Below, piece by piece: positions 27,343 to 36,259 of a DNA stretch of 64,000 bases. The stretch is taken from NCBI RefSeq assembly GCF_002210285.1, contig NZ_MWQE01000009.1, positions 62,001 through 126,000 on the forward strand, in the 5' to 3' direction. Each line of letters begins with the position of its first letter. Positions within the stretch are counted from its first letter, which is position 1. The notes under the pieces were generated by a model that did not search any database, was not told where the DNA came from, and was given only the letters and a program-made list of their open reading frames with translations. The translations under genes and the position numbers were made by a program. This DNA is from Fibrobacter sp. UWR2 (GTDB lineage Bacteria > Fibrobacterota > Fibrobacteria > Fibrobacterales > Fibrobacteraceae).

Positions 27343-28040
27343 TGGTTCCCCCGTGTAGGCGCCGGGCCTGCAGCCGCCGGAGGCTCGGGCGGTTTCTTCT
27401 CGAGTTCTTCCGCCTGCTTCTTGTCTTCTTCCTTCATGCGTTTCGCTGCGTCCTGGAATATGCCCGTCACGTTCGATAGGATTCTCCAGTTGTCCATGCG
27501 GGCGTCGCTTACGAATCCCTTGCCCTGCAATACGTCGCCGTCTTCGGAAACGACGCGCACGTAGCTGTCGGTCTTGACCTGGTCATCGCGCTTGTTCCAT
27601 AGCAGGGAATCCGCGCGCACCGAGGCTCCCTTCGGGGTCAGCGCATACACGTGCCCGTAGGCATACACGTACGTGAACTTCATGTCCATTCGTCCGGAAT
27701 CCGCACGCAGGAACGCGACGCGCTCTCCGACGGAATCGTAGATATCTACTAGCACGGGCCGCATGAACACGACCTCCTTGTCGGACCAGCGTTCCAGATA
27801 GGCGGTCTTCAGTTTCCAGGAGAGGATGTCCTTGTCGTAGCAGTCCAGGAGTGTGGTGTCGGTGAAGAGCATCTGTGGGCGGTCCACATGGATCCAGGGC
27901 TTTTCTTCTTCAATCTCTTCGCAGCCGGCGAGTAGGGCCACGCACAGCGCCAGGAGCACGGCGGTAAGGCGCGGTGCGGGTACAGACCCCAAACCGCGGA
28001 ACAACATACCTTTCAGTATATTCTGCAAAAACCGTGCCAT
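27339..28040 (-). CDS. lptC: LptC-type lipopolysaccharide export protein, predicted lipoprotein
   Basis: 233 residues. The N-terminal hydrophobic segment ends in the lipobox ALLAGC (about residue 40), so it is probably lipid-anchored, unlike the membrane-spanning LptC of E. coli. The LptC-like jellyroll is at about residues 55-185 (RPQMLFTDTTLLDCYD, GRMDMKFTYVYAYGHVY, KGFVSDARMDNWRI). A Pro/Ala/Glu-rich tail ends the protein. The ATG at 28040 was preferred over a TTG three codons upstream; no clear ribosome site is seen. It lies 29 bases behind the flippase gene and overlaps lptA. Confidence 0.82.
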   Translation of the reverse strand: MARFLQNILKGMLFRGLGSVPAPRLTAVLLALCVALLAGCEEIEEEKPWIHVDRPQMLFTDTTLLDCYDKDILSWKLKTAYLERWSDKEVVFMRPVLVDIYDSVGERVAFLRADSGRMDMKFTYVYAYGHVYALTPKGASVRADSLLWNKRDDQVKTDSYVRVVSEDGDVLQGKGFVSDARMDNWRILSNVTGIFQDAAKRMKEEDKKQAEELEKKPPEPPAAAGPAPTRGNH

Positions 28041-28069
28041 AATGTACAAGGTACAAATATTTAGGGGGT

Positions 28070-29563
28070 CTAATTGGGGGATTTGCGTTTTTTCTTCGGT
28101 TTTTTGCCGCTCAATCCCTGGAAGTAGAAGGTCGAGAGGATCAGGAGAATCGCGATGCCGTAGAAAACAGCTTTCAGGAGCAGACCCGGATTGTAACCGT
28201 TATTTAGAACAACGTAAAGTACCGTGAGCAGGATAATCCAGATTCCCTGAACCCAGAGTGTCCAGCTGTAGGGCCAGAATCCTATCATGCGGTACACATA
28301 GATGTTCATCCATACCACCTGCAGTATCTGGTAGCTCATCGAGGAGAGCGCCGCACCCGCGATTCCCAGGTGCGGGATCAGGAGGTAGTTCATGGCGATG
28401 GCGAACACGAGCGAGACTGCGTTCATGAGGAGCATGAACTTGCTGCGGCCCAGCCCGTTTATCACGGGGCCCGCGAGGCCGAACATGCCGTTAATCAGGT
28501 TCCCTATCATGAGGATGCCGAGAACGGCGACAGGGTTTTCTTCGGTAATGAACGACTTTCCGGCAATCATCATCGTCTGTTCCGGGAACAGCACGATGAA
28601 GAACCCGATGCCGAGCTGTATCAGGGTCACCATCGATACGCAGTAGCTGAATACGGGCTTGAGGTCGGTCTTCAGTCGTTCGGGGGTCATTCCCGCCACT
28701 ACCGGGAGCAGGATGGGGTTGTAGCTCTGGCGGATAGTCTTGAGCCCGTTAGAGATGGTCACCATCACGGCGTAGATACCTGCCGCCTCCGGGCCAATCA
28801 ATGCAAGCACCATCCAGAGGTCCATGCGGAGCAAGAAAGACGTGACCACTTCGGAAAAACCGAGCGGGATGGAATAGTTCAGCAGGTCTTTTGAAAGTGG
28901 TTTTTTCGGGCGCCACGGCATCTCGGGGAACTGCTTGCGGACAAGGAATATGTAGCAGACTACGCCGAGGCAGTTTGCGACGAAGAGGCCCACCGGCAGG
29001 GCGAGCGTCTGCGGGAACGATGCGAAAAAGAGCACGAGCCCGATGACCGGCGCAAGTGCCGATACCGCGAAGTCGTTGATGAAAATTTTGTATTGCGGGT
29101 GGCGATTGCCTTCGGATGCGCCTGCAAAAATGTGGAGGATGGACCACGGCACCAGCGAGAGGATGTATATCGAAATCTCGGTGGAAGATAGCATCGCAAG
29201 GCCGCTCGAGAGCTTGTGCAGCCCGAAGTAGGCGGCGATAAGCACACCGACCGTGAGGATGGCCGAGAAGAGCACCGTGCGCTTGACGGATTCCATGATG
29301 CCTTCGTACCGGTCGCGCCCCTGCACGATGTTTTGGGGAATGTAGCGGTGCAGGCCCTTGTCAAGCCCGAGGACTGCCACGCGGCTCATGGTGAGCACCC
29401 ACAACTGGGTGGAGACATACACGCCGAATAGCGCCTTGTCGAACACGCGCGCCACCACTATCATCAGCACGGGAGCGATGACCTTGAGTGCGGTACCTGC
29501 CAGGTTGAGGAATGCGCTCTTGACAAGGTACTTTTGGTCTTTCTGGATGTTACCCTCGGCCAT
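28070..29563 (-). CDS. Polysaccharide flippase (Wzx/MATE-like)
   Basis: The 497-residue membrane protein has about 14 hydrophobic segments and a basic C-terminus (GKKPKKKRKS). The start (QKYLVKSAFLNLAGTALKVIAPVLMIVVARVF) and the layout fit the polysaccharide transporter branch of the MOP exporter superfamily, which flips lipid-linked sugars across the inner membrane. The substrate is unknown; the adjacent glycosyltransferase, ATP-grasp and LtaS-like genes suggest one locally made envelope glycopolymer. It lies 20 bases behind the glycosyltransferase gene and 29 bases before lptC. Confidence 0.85.
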   Translation of the reverse strand: MAEGNIQKDQKYLVKSAFLNLAGTALKVIAPVLMIVVARVFDKALFGVYVSTQLWVLTMSRVAVLGLDKGLHRYIPQNIVQGRDRYEGIMESVKRTVLFSAILTVGVLIAAYFGLHKLSSGLAMLSSTEISIYILSLVPWSILHIFAGASEGNRHPQYKIFINDFAVSALAPVIGLVLFFASFPQTLALPVGLFVANCLGVVCYIFLVRKQFPEMPWRPKKPLSKDLLNYSIPLGFSEVVTSFLLRMDLWMVLALIGPEAAGIYAVMVTISNGLKTIRQSYNPILLPVVAGMTPERLKTDLKPVFSYCVSMVTLIQLGIGFFIVLFPEQTMMIAGKSFITEENPVAVLGILMIGNLINGMFGLAGPVINGLGRSKFMLLMNAVSLVFAIAMNYLLIPHLGIAGAALSSMSYQILQVVWMNIYVYRMIGFWPYSWTLWVQGIWIILLTVLYVVLNNGYNPGLLLKAVFYGIAILLILSTFYFQGLSGKKPKKKRKSPN

Positions 29564-29583
29564 GGAGTTCCTCGTACCTCGCG

Positions 29584-30879
29584 CTACTTGCTAGAAAGGA
29601 TTTCGGCAAAGCGGTTCAACTGGATTTCGATGTTCTTGTGTACATCGAAATGGCTGTAGACAAATTCCTGTGCATTCTTGCCACGGCGGATAAGGCCGTC
29701 CCTATCACTGAGCAGGGAACGGATGGCTGTTGCGAGGCCGTCGACATCGGCACAATCCACAAGAGCGCCCGTATTCTCGTTCACGACTTCGGGGATGCCC
29801 GAAAGGCGAGTGCCTACGACAGGGCGCGCAAGCGCCATGGCCTCGAGCGTCACGTTCGGGATACCGTCGATATTGCCGTACTTGTCCTGTATGGAGGGGG
29901 CTACCAGCAGGTGGGCGCGGTTTACCCGTTCCAGGGTTTCCGCGTTCTTGAGCGACCCGGTAAATTCTACGTGGTCCTGCAGGTTGAAGCTTTCCACACT
30001 CCGCTTGAGTTCGGATTCTAGCGGGCCATCGCCCACGATGGTCAAGTGCACCGGGAATTTTTCGCGAGCGAGTTTTGCGACTGCCTCTATCAGGTAGGCG
30101 AAACCCTTCTTGGGCACGAGCCTCCCGATGGCAATGATTTCGGGCAAATGGCTTGCGTCGATGGGCGCAAAGTCTGCAGGTGTCGGCAGTCTTGAAAAAT
30201 CAAGCCCGTGGTACGAAAGGATTACCTTGTCGGAAGAATCCCCTGCGATATCCTTCAGATGGTCTGCATTGAACTTGGTGCAGGTAAAGACGACTTCGGA
30301 ATTGCGGATTTTATCGGGCAGGATGTTTGCATCTTTCCAGATATCTACCGCATGCCATGTGCCGCCGTAGGTGCAGCCGGTCATCCAGGCGAGTGCCATG
30401 GCGAGCTCTGTCTGGTAGCTGCCGAAATGGGCCTGCAGGTGCCTTGTGCCGCTGGCCTTGACCTTGTGCGCGACGCTTGCAGCTGCAACAGTCATTGCCA
30501 GGGCGCGCAACCTGTGTGCAAAATCCTTGTGGTGGAATGCGAGCATGCGCAAGAGCACGCGCCAAAAAGGCAACGCGCTGAACGTGCCTACCAAAAGCCC
30601 CTTCAGGAACCAGACCACCGGATTACCGAGGTAGATGGTATCGTTATAACAGATATCCTGGATGTCTTCGGGCTGGATCGATATATCGCGCTTCGCCCCT
30701 GCAAGGATTTGCACGCGGAGCCCTTGACGGCGCATTTCCTGGAATTCGCGGTGGATGAATGTCTGCGTAGGTTCCGGGAACCCCCACATGACAAAGCGTA
30801 CACCTTCCAGGCGACTTTTTACCGCATGGGAACTGTTCGAGACAAGAGTGTCGTCGGAGCCGCAGCAGGCGTTACACAT
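29584..30879 (-). CDS. Family 4-type glycosyltransferase
   Basis: 431 residues with the GT-B fold of family GT4. The N-terminal domain has FPEPTQTFIHREF, the usual start of colanic-acid-type transferases. The C-terminal domain has GRLVPKKGFAYLIEAVAKL and the donor-binding EX7E segment IPNVTLEAMALARPVVGTRLSGIPEVV. The donor sugar is not predictable. The start was set at the ATG at 30879, which shares one base with the TAA of the ATP-grasp gene (TAATG), so translation is coupled. An N-terminal CNACC segment is unusual and could be a metal or redox patch. Confidence 0.85.
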   Translation of the reverse strand: MCNACCGSDDTLVSNSSHAVKSRLEGVRFVMWGFPEPTQTFIHREFQEMRRQGLRVQILAGAKRDISIQPEDIQDICYNDTIYLGNPVVWFLKGLLVGTFSALPFWRVLLRMLAFHHKDFAHRLRALAMTVAAASVAHKVKASGTRHLQAHFGSYQTELAMALAWMTGCTYGGTWHAVDIWKDANILPDKIRNSEVVFTCTKFNADHLKDIAGDSSDKVILSYHGLDFSRLPTPADFAPIDASHLPEIIAIGRLVPKKGFAYLIEAVAKLAREKFPVHLTIVGDGPLESELKRSVESFNLQDHVEFTGSLKNAETLERVNRAHLLVAPSIQDKYGNIDGIPNVTLEAMALARPVVGTRLSGIPEVVNENTGALVDCADVDGLATAIRSLLSDRDGLIRRGKNAQEFVYSHFDVHKNIEIQLNRFAEILSSK

Positions 30880-31880
30880 TACTTTATGCCCTTGGCCTTG
30901 AGGCAATCCACGAAGTCCAGGACGCGAAGCTCATAACAGCGTTTCACGTTGTAGTAGCCTTCTTCGAACTTGTATTCGCCATTTTCGTACACGTAGCGGC
31001 CATCCTTGCCGTCGATATTGAGTAGCGAGCGTTCTACGCTGCCGAAGAGCGCCTGCATCTCGTTGATGAGGTACTTGCCGTCGCCCGTTTCGAAAATGTC
31101 GATTGCGATGGAGCGGAACCCGAACTTGTCGGTAATGTCCCTAACCATGTCGAGGACTTCGCGAGGGGGTTCTCCCCAGGCAGCGAGCCCGGAACCGCTT
31201 GCAAAGCCGTGCTTGCCGACAACTTTCCTGTAGCCGAGGAACGTATTGCCGATGCGGATAATGCGGTGTTCCCAGCGGACATCGCAAAAGTCCTGGCAAA
31301 TCATGTAGTGCTTCTGTTCGGTGCCCAGGGAGGGGAGCAGGTATTTTTTCTTTACCCAGCTCCAGTAGATTTTGCCGAGGGTGAATCCCGGTACTCCCCA
31401 GCCAAAAAACTGGTTTACCAGCACCTTTGCGTGAATCTTGGACTTGACAATGATAACGCCGCTCGCGGCAGAGCCGATAGCGCGCTTCGATACGAAGGGG
31501 TACTTCGCATGTTCCACGTAGTCCAGGGCTTCCTTGCGGCTACCCAGAACTACCGTATGGGGGTGCGGCAGTTTGTAGTAGTCGAGCCAGTTTACCAGGG
31601 AACGCTTGTTTTCGTAAAAGAGGCATTCGTCCACGCCGGGATAAACGGGCTTGCCCATATTCCGGTTCAGGAACATCAGGCGTTCGTCGTATACGGCCTT
31701 CCTTTCCTGATAGTCGCAAGGCGGGCGGGCCATGAAGCCGTCGCATCCGCTTTCGAGGCATTCCTTGATCCAGTCCTTGCCGATAAAGTCGACAATCTTG
31801 TATTCTATGCCCAGTTTCTCACAGGCTTCGACATAGAGCTTGTAATCTCTGTTGTGGCTTTTCAAAATACCGATTTTCAT
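30879..31880 (-). CDS. ATP-grasp family ligase in a glycopolymer cluster
   Basis: 333 residues. The ATP-grasp fold is indicated by KRAIGSAASGVIIVKSK (ATP-binding loop, about 142-158), and the late metal-binding motif SIAIDIFETGDGKYLINEMQ near residue 275. These enzymes join a carboxylate to an amine or thiol through an acyl-phosphate. Together with a glycosyltransferase and a flippase it may add an amino acid or amide to a sugar acid, but this is an inference. The ATG at 31880 lies exactly seven bases after a TATATT, and no ribosome site precedes it. Confidence 0.75.
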   Translation of the reverse strand: MKIGILKSHNRDYKLYVEACEKLGIEYKIVDFIGKDWIKECLESGCDGFMARPPCDYQERKAVYDERLMFLNRNMGKPVYPGVDECLFYENKRSLVNWLDYYKLPHPHTVVLGSRKEALDYVEHAKYPFVSKRAIGSAASGVIIVKSKIHAKVLVNQFFGWGVPGFTLGKIYWSWVKKKYLLPSLGTEQKHYMICQDFCDVRWEHRIIRIGNTFLGYRKVVGKHGFASGSGLAAWGEPPREVLDMVRDITDKFGFRSIAIDIFETGDGKYLINEMQALFGSVERSLLNIDGKDGRYVYENGEYKFEEGYYNVKRCYELRVLDFVDCLKAKGIK

Positions 31881-31887
31881 AGTCGTC

Positions 31888-31893
31888 AATATA
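31888..31893 (-). promoter_or_regulatory. -10 element seven bases before the ATP-grasp ATG
   Basis: TATATT on the minus strand (31893-31888) with seven bases to the ATG. No convincing -35 box is seen at 16-18 bases upstream. If used, the message would start at or next to the start codon. Confidence 0.4.
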
Positions 31894-31981
31894 GAAAAAC
31901 AGCAATTTGCCAAGATAGGCTATTTGACAAATAGCCATAAACACCCCGACAAGGCGCTTTTTGGAGGGATAAAGGGAACCT

Positions 31982-34066
31982 CTAGTTTGCGGGGGTGAGG
32001 TTATTGCTGTTGATGGTGTATTCCCAGGCGTTTGCGGCGGCACGCATCTTGCGGGCAATTTCCTGGAGCTGCGCCGGGTCTACTTTCGCGGGCTTGCCTG
32101 TCACGAAACCTTCGGCCGGGTGGGATGTATCCCAGGTGGGTTCGAGTACGGTTTCAAAAGCGCTCACGAGTGTAGAATCCTGAATGTTCACGATGTAGGT
32201 GACCGAGTCGGTAATCATCGTCATGTCGCCCATGCGGAACGCGAATACCGGCGGGAGGTTTTGCCTTACGACATACTTTGCTTCAGTTGAATCGGGAGTG
32301 TTCTCAGGAGTTGTCTCGGTAGATTCGTTTTGCTGCAAAACCATGACATTGGGTTTTCCGGGTTTGTCCGAAAAAGTGAGAAGGGGAGTCCCGACAAAGT
32401 TGTTCGTAACGTCGAGGTGGAGGTACCAGGCGATAGTCGGTGCGATATCCACTTGCGAAACAGGTGTCGTGACAATCTTTTTCTCGATGCCTGGGCCCGC
32501 GATAATCAGCGGTACCCATGTATAGCCGTCGTGGATCCCGCCAATAAAATCCGAGACGCCGTGCTGTGCGTTGTTGGCTATGGCATGGTCGCCTACAAGA
32601 ACAAAGAGCGTGTTGTTTGCCCGCGGGCCCTTTGCGATTTCGTCGAGCACGATTCCGACGGCGCTGTCCATGTAGGCAAGTGTGCGCATGTACGCGACCT
32701 CGGGATCCTTCGGCGTGGGGCCGTATTCCTTGGGGAGTGTGAACGGTATATGCGACGAGGTGCTCATCCAGTCAAAGAACAGCGGCTTGTCGGCAGGGCG
32801 CTTGGCATACAGTTCGCGGAAGCGGTCCGCGATGGGCACGTCGTGCTGATTCTCGGGCTTGTATTCCGAATAGTCGAACCATTTCGCGAACCAGGGGTGC
32901 AGATTGTCGAAACTCGGTTCGGTTGCGGTAAGTACCATGCGGTAGTATCCCGCGTCGCCGAGTATTTCGGGTAGTGCGCGCATGCGCGTGTTCGGGAAAT
33001 CCGAAAGGAGTGTCGTCTGCGGGTGAGACCAGATTCCGGTCAGTATCCCGAGGAAGCCTTCGATGGAAGGGTAGCCTACGCTATGCGCATTCGGGAAGTA
33101 GAGCCCGCTGTTGGCGAGTTTGCAGATGTTTGGGAGTTTTTCGCATGTCGCGGGGATGCGGATATCGCCGCTCCACCCACGGAAGGTCTCGATGACGAAA
33201 AGGACGATATCGGGCCTGTCTTCGAGCGGGCGCGAACGAACTTTTTCAAGGACTAATTTTTCTAGAGTGTCTGCTTCTACGGAATCTGTGTCAGTATATT
33301 GGATAGGGTGGCGGGTGTAAGTCCCGAAAATATGGCCGGCATATCTCAGGAAAGGATAACCGGCGACAGGGTTGCCGCCGAGCAACACTATGCCCTCGGC
33401 ATAGTCGGCGCGCTGTTCGCTTTTCGCAAACTTGTACTTGACCTCGTCGATTAGGCGAAAAGCGACCGGCGCGATGCGCTTCCAGCGCATGTTGCTCGGC
33501 GCAAACCAGAACTTCGACGTGAGTCCGGTAATGGCAAGTGCAAATGCTATCCCGAGGCAAATCCAATTCTTGAGTGTCGTCTCCTCACTCCACTTCGCGA
33601 ACATCTTGCGGTACAAAAACACCGTCCCGACAATACCTGCAAGCGCGATGAATGCCGTGAGCAGAAAGTGCCAGGCGCCGCCCAGGAACACGCGGCCCAC
33701 CAGGCCCATGTCCGATGCAGCAAGCGCGTATGTGGTGATAAACGACAGCGTGAAGTGCTGGCCCATCCAGCGCATAATCTCGTCGTCGGTGCCCGCGGTG
33801 ACGATGTACAGCGCGCCGAGAACCACGAACACTATGCCCGCAATTTTCCGCGCGCGGCCGCGCAACAGCGTGCAGAGCAGCCCGCCCGCAAAGGCAAGCG
33901 CCATCACGACGCCGGCTTCAATTACCAGCGTATGGGGGAAAAATCTGTACCAGCGGTCTACTATCGGGCCGCCCGTAGGCGCCGCAGTAAAATACAGAAC
34001 GCAAAGGAGCACCAGGCGGGTGCCCCAGAGAGTCAAGCCGTACCAAAGCCAATAAAAATTTTTCAT
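31982..34066 (-). CDS. LtaS/sulfatase-family membrane phosphotransferase
   Basis: 694 residues. Five membrane segments lie in the first 190 residues, then an extracytoplasmic sulfatase-fold domain. Metal-site motifs are IVLFVIETF (Glu, about residue 288), a Ser-containing nucleophile segment (HSVGYPSIEGFLGILTG) and LVGDHAIAN (Asp-His, about 520). The family includes lipoteichoic acid synthase, phosphoglycerol and phosphoethanolamine transferases. In a Gram-negative it most likely adds a phospho-group to a periplasmic glycan or lipid. A GAGGGG site precedes the ATG. It is the first gene of the minus-strand polymer cluster, separated from ATP-grasp by 101 bases. Confidence 0.82.
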   Translation of the reverse strand: MKNFYWLWYGLTLWGTRLVLLCVLYFTAAPTGGPIVDRWYRFFPHTLVIEAGVVMALAFAGGLLCTLLRGRARKIAGIVFVVLGALYIVTAGTDDEIMRWMGQHFTLSFITTYALAASDMGLVGRVFLGGAWHFLLTAFIALAGIVGTVFLYRKMFAKWSEETTLKNWICLGIAFALAITGLTSKFWFAPSNMRWKRIAPVAFRLIDEVKYKFAKSEQRADYAEGIVLLGGNPVAGYPFLRYAGHIFGTYTRHPIQYTDTDSVEADTLEKLVLEKVRSRPLEDRPDIVLFVIETFRGWSGDIRIPATCEKLPNICKLANSGLYFPNAHSVGYPSIEGFLGILTGIWSHPQTTLLSDFPNTRMRALPEILGDAGYYRMVLTATEPSFDNLHPWFAKWFDYSEYKPENQHDVPIADRFRELYAKRPADKPLFFDWMSTSSHIPFTLPKEYGPTPKDPEVAYMRTLAYMDSAVGIVLDEIAKGPRANNTLFVLVGDHAIANNAQHGVSDFIGGIHDGYTWVPLIIAGPGIEKKIVTTPVSQVDIAPTIAWYLHLDVTNNFVGTPLLTFSDKPGKPNVMVLQQNESTETTPENTPDSTEAKYVVRQNLPPVFAFRMGDMTMITDSVTYIVNIQDSTLVSAFETVLEPTWDTSHPAEGFVTGKPAKVDPAQLQEIARKMRAAANAWEYTINSNNLTPAN

Positions 34067-34105
34067 TTCCCCTCTTTTTATGAAATGACCCTTTGCGCCT
34101 TCAGG

Positions 34106-34579
34106 TTACCCTTCGCGGCCAAGCATGAAGGCCTTCTTGTTGCCTTCGTGGAACTTTTCGGCGAAGAGCTTGTTCAGGGCGACCGTCCACTGGTCCACCG
34201 TGAAGTCGAAATGCTTGCTGAGCTTGCCGAGCATCGCGACGTTCAGGGCCTTCACGTTCTCGAGCTTCGAGACATCGATGTCCGCCGGAGTGAGGAGCAC
34301 GCCGCCCTGCTTGAGGAAGGCCTCGTTCACCACGACCTGCGTCTCGTCGAATACCACCAGGTAGTCGGCCTCGCCCGTCGGGATCATCGGGGACTGCACT
34401 TCTTCGCCCTTCGCAAAACGGACGTCAGATGCAATGGAACCGCCGCGCTGGCTCATGCCGTGCACTTCGGCCTTCTTCACGTCGTAACCCTGTTCGAACA
34501 CGAGTTCCGCCATCACGTCGCTCGCCTTGATAACGCCTGTGCCACCGAGGCCGGCAAATTTCACGTTAACTACGCTCAT
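34106..34579 (-). CDS. iorB: 2-oxoacid:ferredoxin oxidoreductase, gamma/beta-type subunit (IorB)
   Basis: The 157-residue protein matches the small subunit of indolepyruvate ferredoxin oxidoreductase: VKFAGLGGTGVIKASDVMAE at the N-terminus and KKAEVHGMSQRGGSIASDVRF. With IorA it converts aryl pyruvates (or, in reverse, aryl acetates with CoA) to acyl-CoA, carbon dioxide and reduced ferredoxin. It is short compared with the 190-200 residues typical of archaeal IorB. An AAGGAG site precedes it. It follows iorA by 12 bases. Confidence 0.9.
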   Translation of the reverse strand: MSVVNVKFAGLGGTGVIKASDVMAELVFEQGYDVKKAEVHGMSQRGGSIASDVRFAKGEEVQSPMIPTGEADYLVVFDETQVVVNEAFLKQGGVLLTPADIDVSKLENVKALNVAMLGKLSKHFDFTVDQWTVALNKLFAEKFHEGNKKAFMLGREG

Positions 34580-34591
34580 AAAAACTTCTCC

Positions 34592-36259
34592 TTAAAAGTT
34601 GCCGTTTTTCTTGGCGGCGGCTTCGGACTCGGCGAGAGCCTTTTCCGCCTTTTCCTTGTTGGCCTTGTCCCAGGCGAGGATGCTCTTGAGGGCGAGAATG
34701 CAGGGGCTCTTCGCCACGATGAGCGTGAGCTCGTCCTTCTCGAGAGCTTCCTTCACGAGTTCCTTGAACTTCTCGGGTTCCTTGACCTGGTTCACTTCGT
34801 AGACGTTGTCGAAACCGGCAGTCTTCGCGATGGCGCCGTAGTCCAGCTTGTAGGCCGGGCTGTGGTCGAGGTGGCGGCCCGTACCCGGGTGTTCCTGCTG
34901 GCCCGTCATGGCGGTGATGCTGTTATCGAGAATAACGACCACATGGCCGGTGTCGGGGCGATTGTAGCCCGCTTCCACGAGGCCGGTGATGCCGCTGTGG
35001 ACAAACGTGGAGTCGCCAATCACGGAGACGACCTTCTTGGCCTGTTCGCGCGGGAGCACGTTGCGGAGGCCAATACCCATGCCGATAGCGGCACCCATGT
35101 CAATCATGTAGTCCATCGCGCTGATGGGCGGGAGGGCTGCCAGCGTGTAGCAGCCGATGTCGCCAGAGACGATGCAGTCGAGTTCCTTGAGAACCGCGAA
35201 AGAGCTGCGGTGCGGGCAGCCCGGGCAGAGCATAGGCGGCTTGCCCTTCACCGGAACCGGGTCCGGATTCCTGTCGCCCGCGATAATGCGGCGCACGCGG
35301 TTCACGTCGAGTTCGCCGAAACGGAAAATCGGGTCGAACTTGCTTTCGCACTGAATGCCCGCAGCCTTGATGTTCTCGGCGAGCCACGGGTCGTTTTCTT
35401 CAATAACGAGCAGGCGCTTGCCTTCGAACTTCTTCGCAAAATCCTTGATGAGCTGCATCGGCAGCGGGTAGGTCATGCCGAGCTTGAGGACGCTTGCTTC
35501 CGGGGCAGCTTCACGCACATGGTGGTAGCTGATGCCGCTCACGATAATGCCCATGTCGGCGCTGCGCATTTCCACCTTGTTCGGGCCTTCGGCCACGTTC
35601 CAGGCTTCCATCTCGTCCATCTTGGCGCGGAGCTTGCGGCCCGCGGGCTTGGAGAAGCCGGGCACCATCACGTGCTGGGCGATGTTACGTTCAAAGTTCG
35701 GCACCATCGCCGGGAGTTCTTCCTTCGGCACGACGATGGACTTGGAGTGGTCCACGCGGGTCGTCATGCGGAGGATTACCGGAATCTTGAACTTTTCGCT
35801 CGTCTGCATCGCAATGCGGAAGAAATCGTAGGCTTCCTGCGAGTTGCTGGGCTCAAACATCGGGCAAACGGACGCCTTCGCGTGGTTACGCGTATCCTGC
35901 TCGTTCTGGGAACTGCCCTGGCCCGGGTCATCGGCAACAATCCAAACCATGCCGCCATCCACGCCTGTGTAGGTCGCGGTGTAGAGCACGTCGCTAGCCA
36001 CGTTGAGGCCCACCATCTTCATGGTGACCACGCTGCGGGCATGGCCAAAGGCTGCACCCAGGGCCACTTCGGCGGCGACCTTCTCGTTCGGGGCCCACTG
36101 GGCATACCCGCCGAGTTCAGAATAATCCTCGAGGATTTCGGTAGAGGGGGTACCCGGGTAACCCGCGGCAAACTGCACGTTGCAGTGGCGCATGGAAAGC
36201 GAGATGGCCTCGTTTCCCGAAATCAGCATCTTTTTCGCATTCGGATCAAAAGCTGGCAT
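34592..36259 (-). CDS. iorA: Indolepyruvate ferredoxin oxidoreductase, alpha subunit, without ferredoxin domain
   Basis: 555 residues covering the pyrimidine-binding and thiamine-diphosphate-binding domains. Seen are GNEAISLSMRHCNVQFAAGYPGTPSTEI, LCPGCPHRSSF (the family CxxCPH motif), GDIGCYTLAALPP and GDSTFVHSGI. Typical IorA is 600 or more residues and ends with a double 4Fe-4S ferredoxin domain (CxxCxxC). Here the protein ends in a Lys/Ala/Glu-rich helix after KSPCILALK and no cluster-binding Cys set is present. It is a complete frame with normal start (AAAGGAA site), so this is a domain loss, not a frameshift. Electron transfer must use another ferredoxin. Confidence 0.9.
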   Translation of the reverse strand: MPAFDPNAKKMLISGNEAISLSMRHCNVQFAAGYPGTPSTEILEDYSELGGYAQWAPNEKVAAEVALGAAFGHARSVVTMKMVGLNVASDVLYTATYTGVDGGMVWIVADDPGQGSSQNEQDTRNHAKASVCPMFEPSNSQEAYDFFRIAMQTSEKFKIPVILRMTTRVDHSKSIVVPKEELPAMVPNFERNIAQHVMVPGFSKPAGRKLRAKMDEMEAWNVAEGPNKVEMRSADMGIIVSGISYHHVREAAPEASVLKLGMTYPLPMQLIKDFAKKFEGKRLLVIEENDPWLAENIKAAGIQCESKFDPIFRFGELDVNRVRRIIAGDRNPDPVPVKGKPPMLCPGCPHRSSFAVLKELDCIVSGDIGCYTLAALPPISAMDYMIDMGAAIGMGIGLRNVLPREQAKKVVSVIGDSTFVHSGITGLVEAGYNRPDTGHVVVILDNSITAMTGQQEHPGTGRHLDHSPAYKLDYGAIAKTAGFDNVYEVNQVKEPEKFKELVKEALEKDELTLIVAKSPCILALKSILAWDKANKEKAEKALAESEAAAKKNGNF

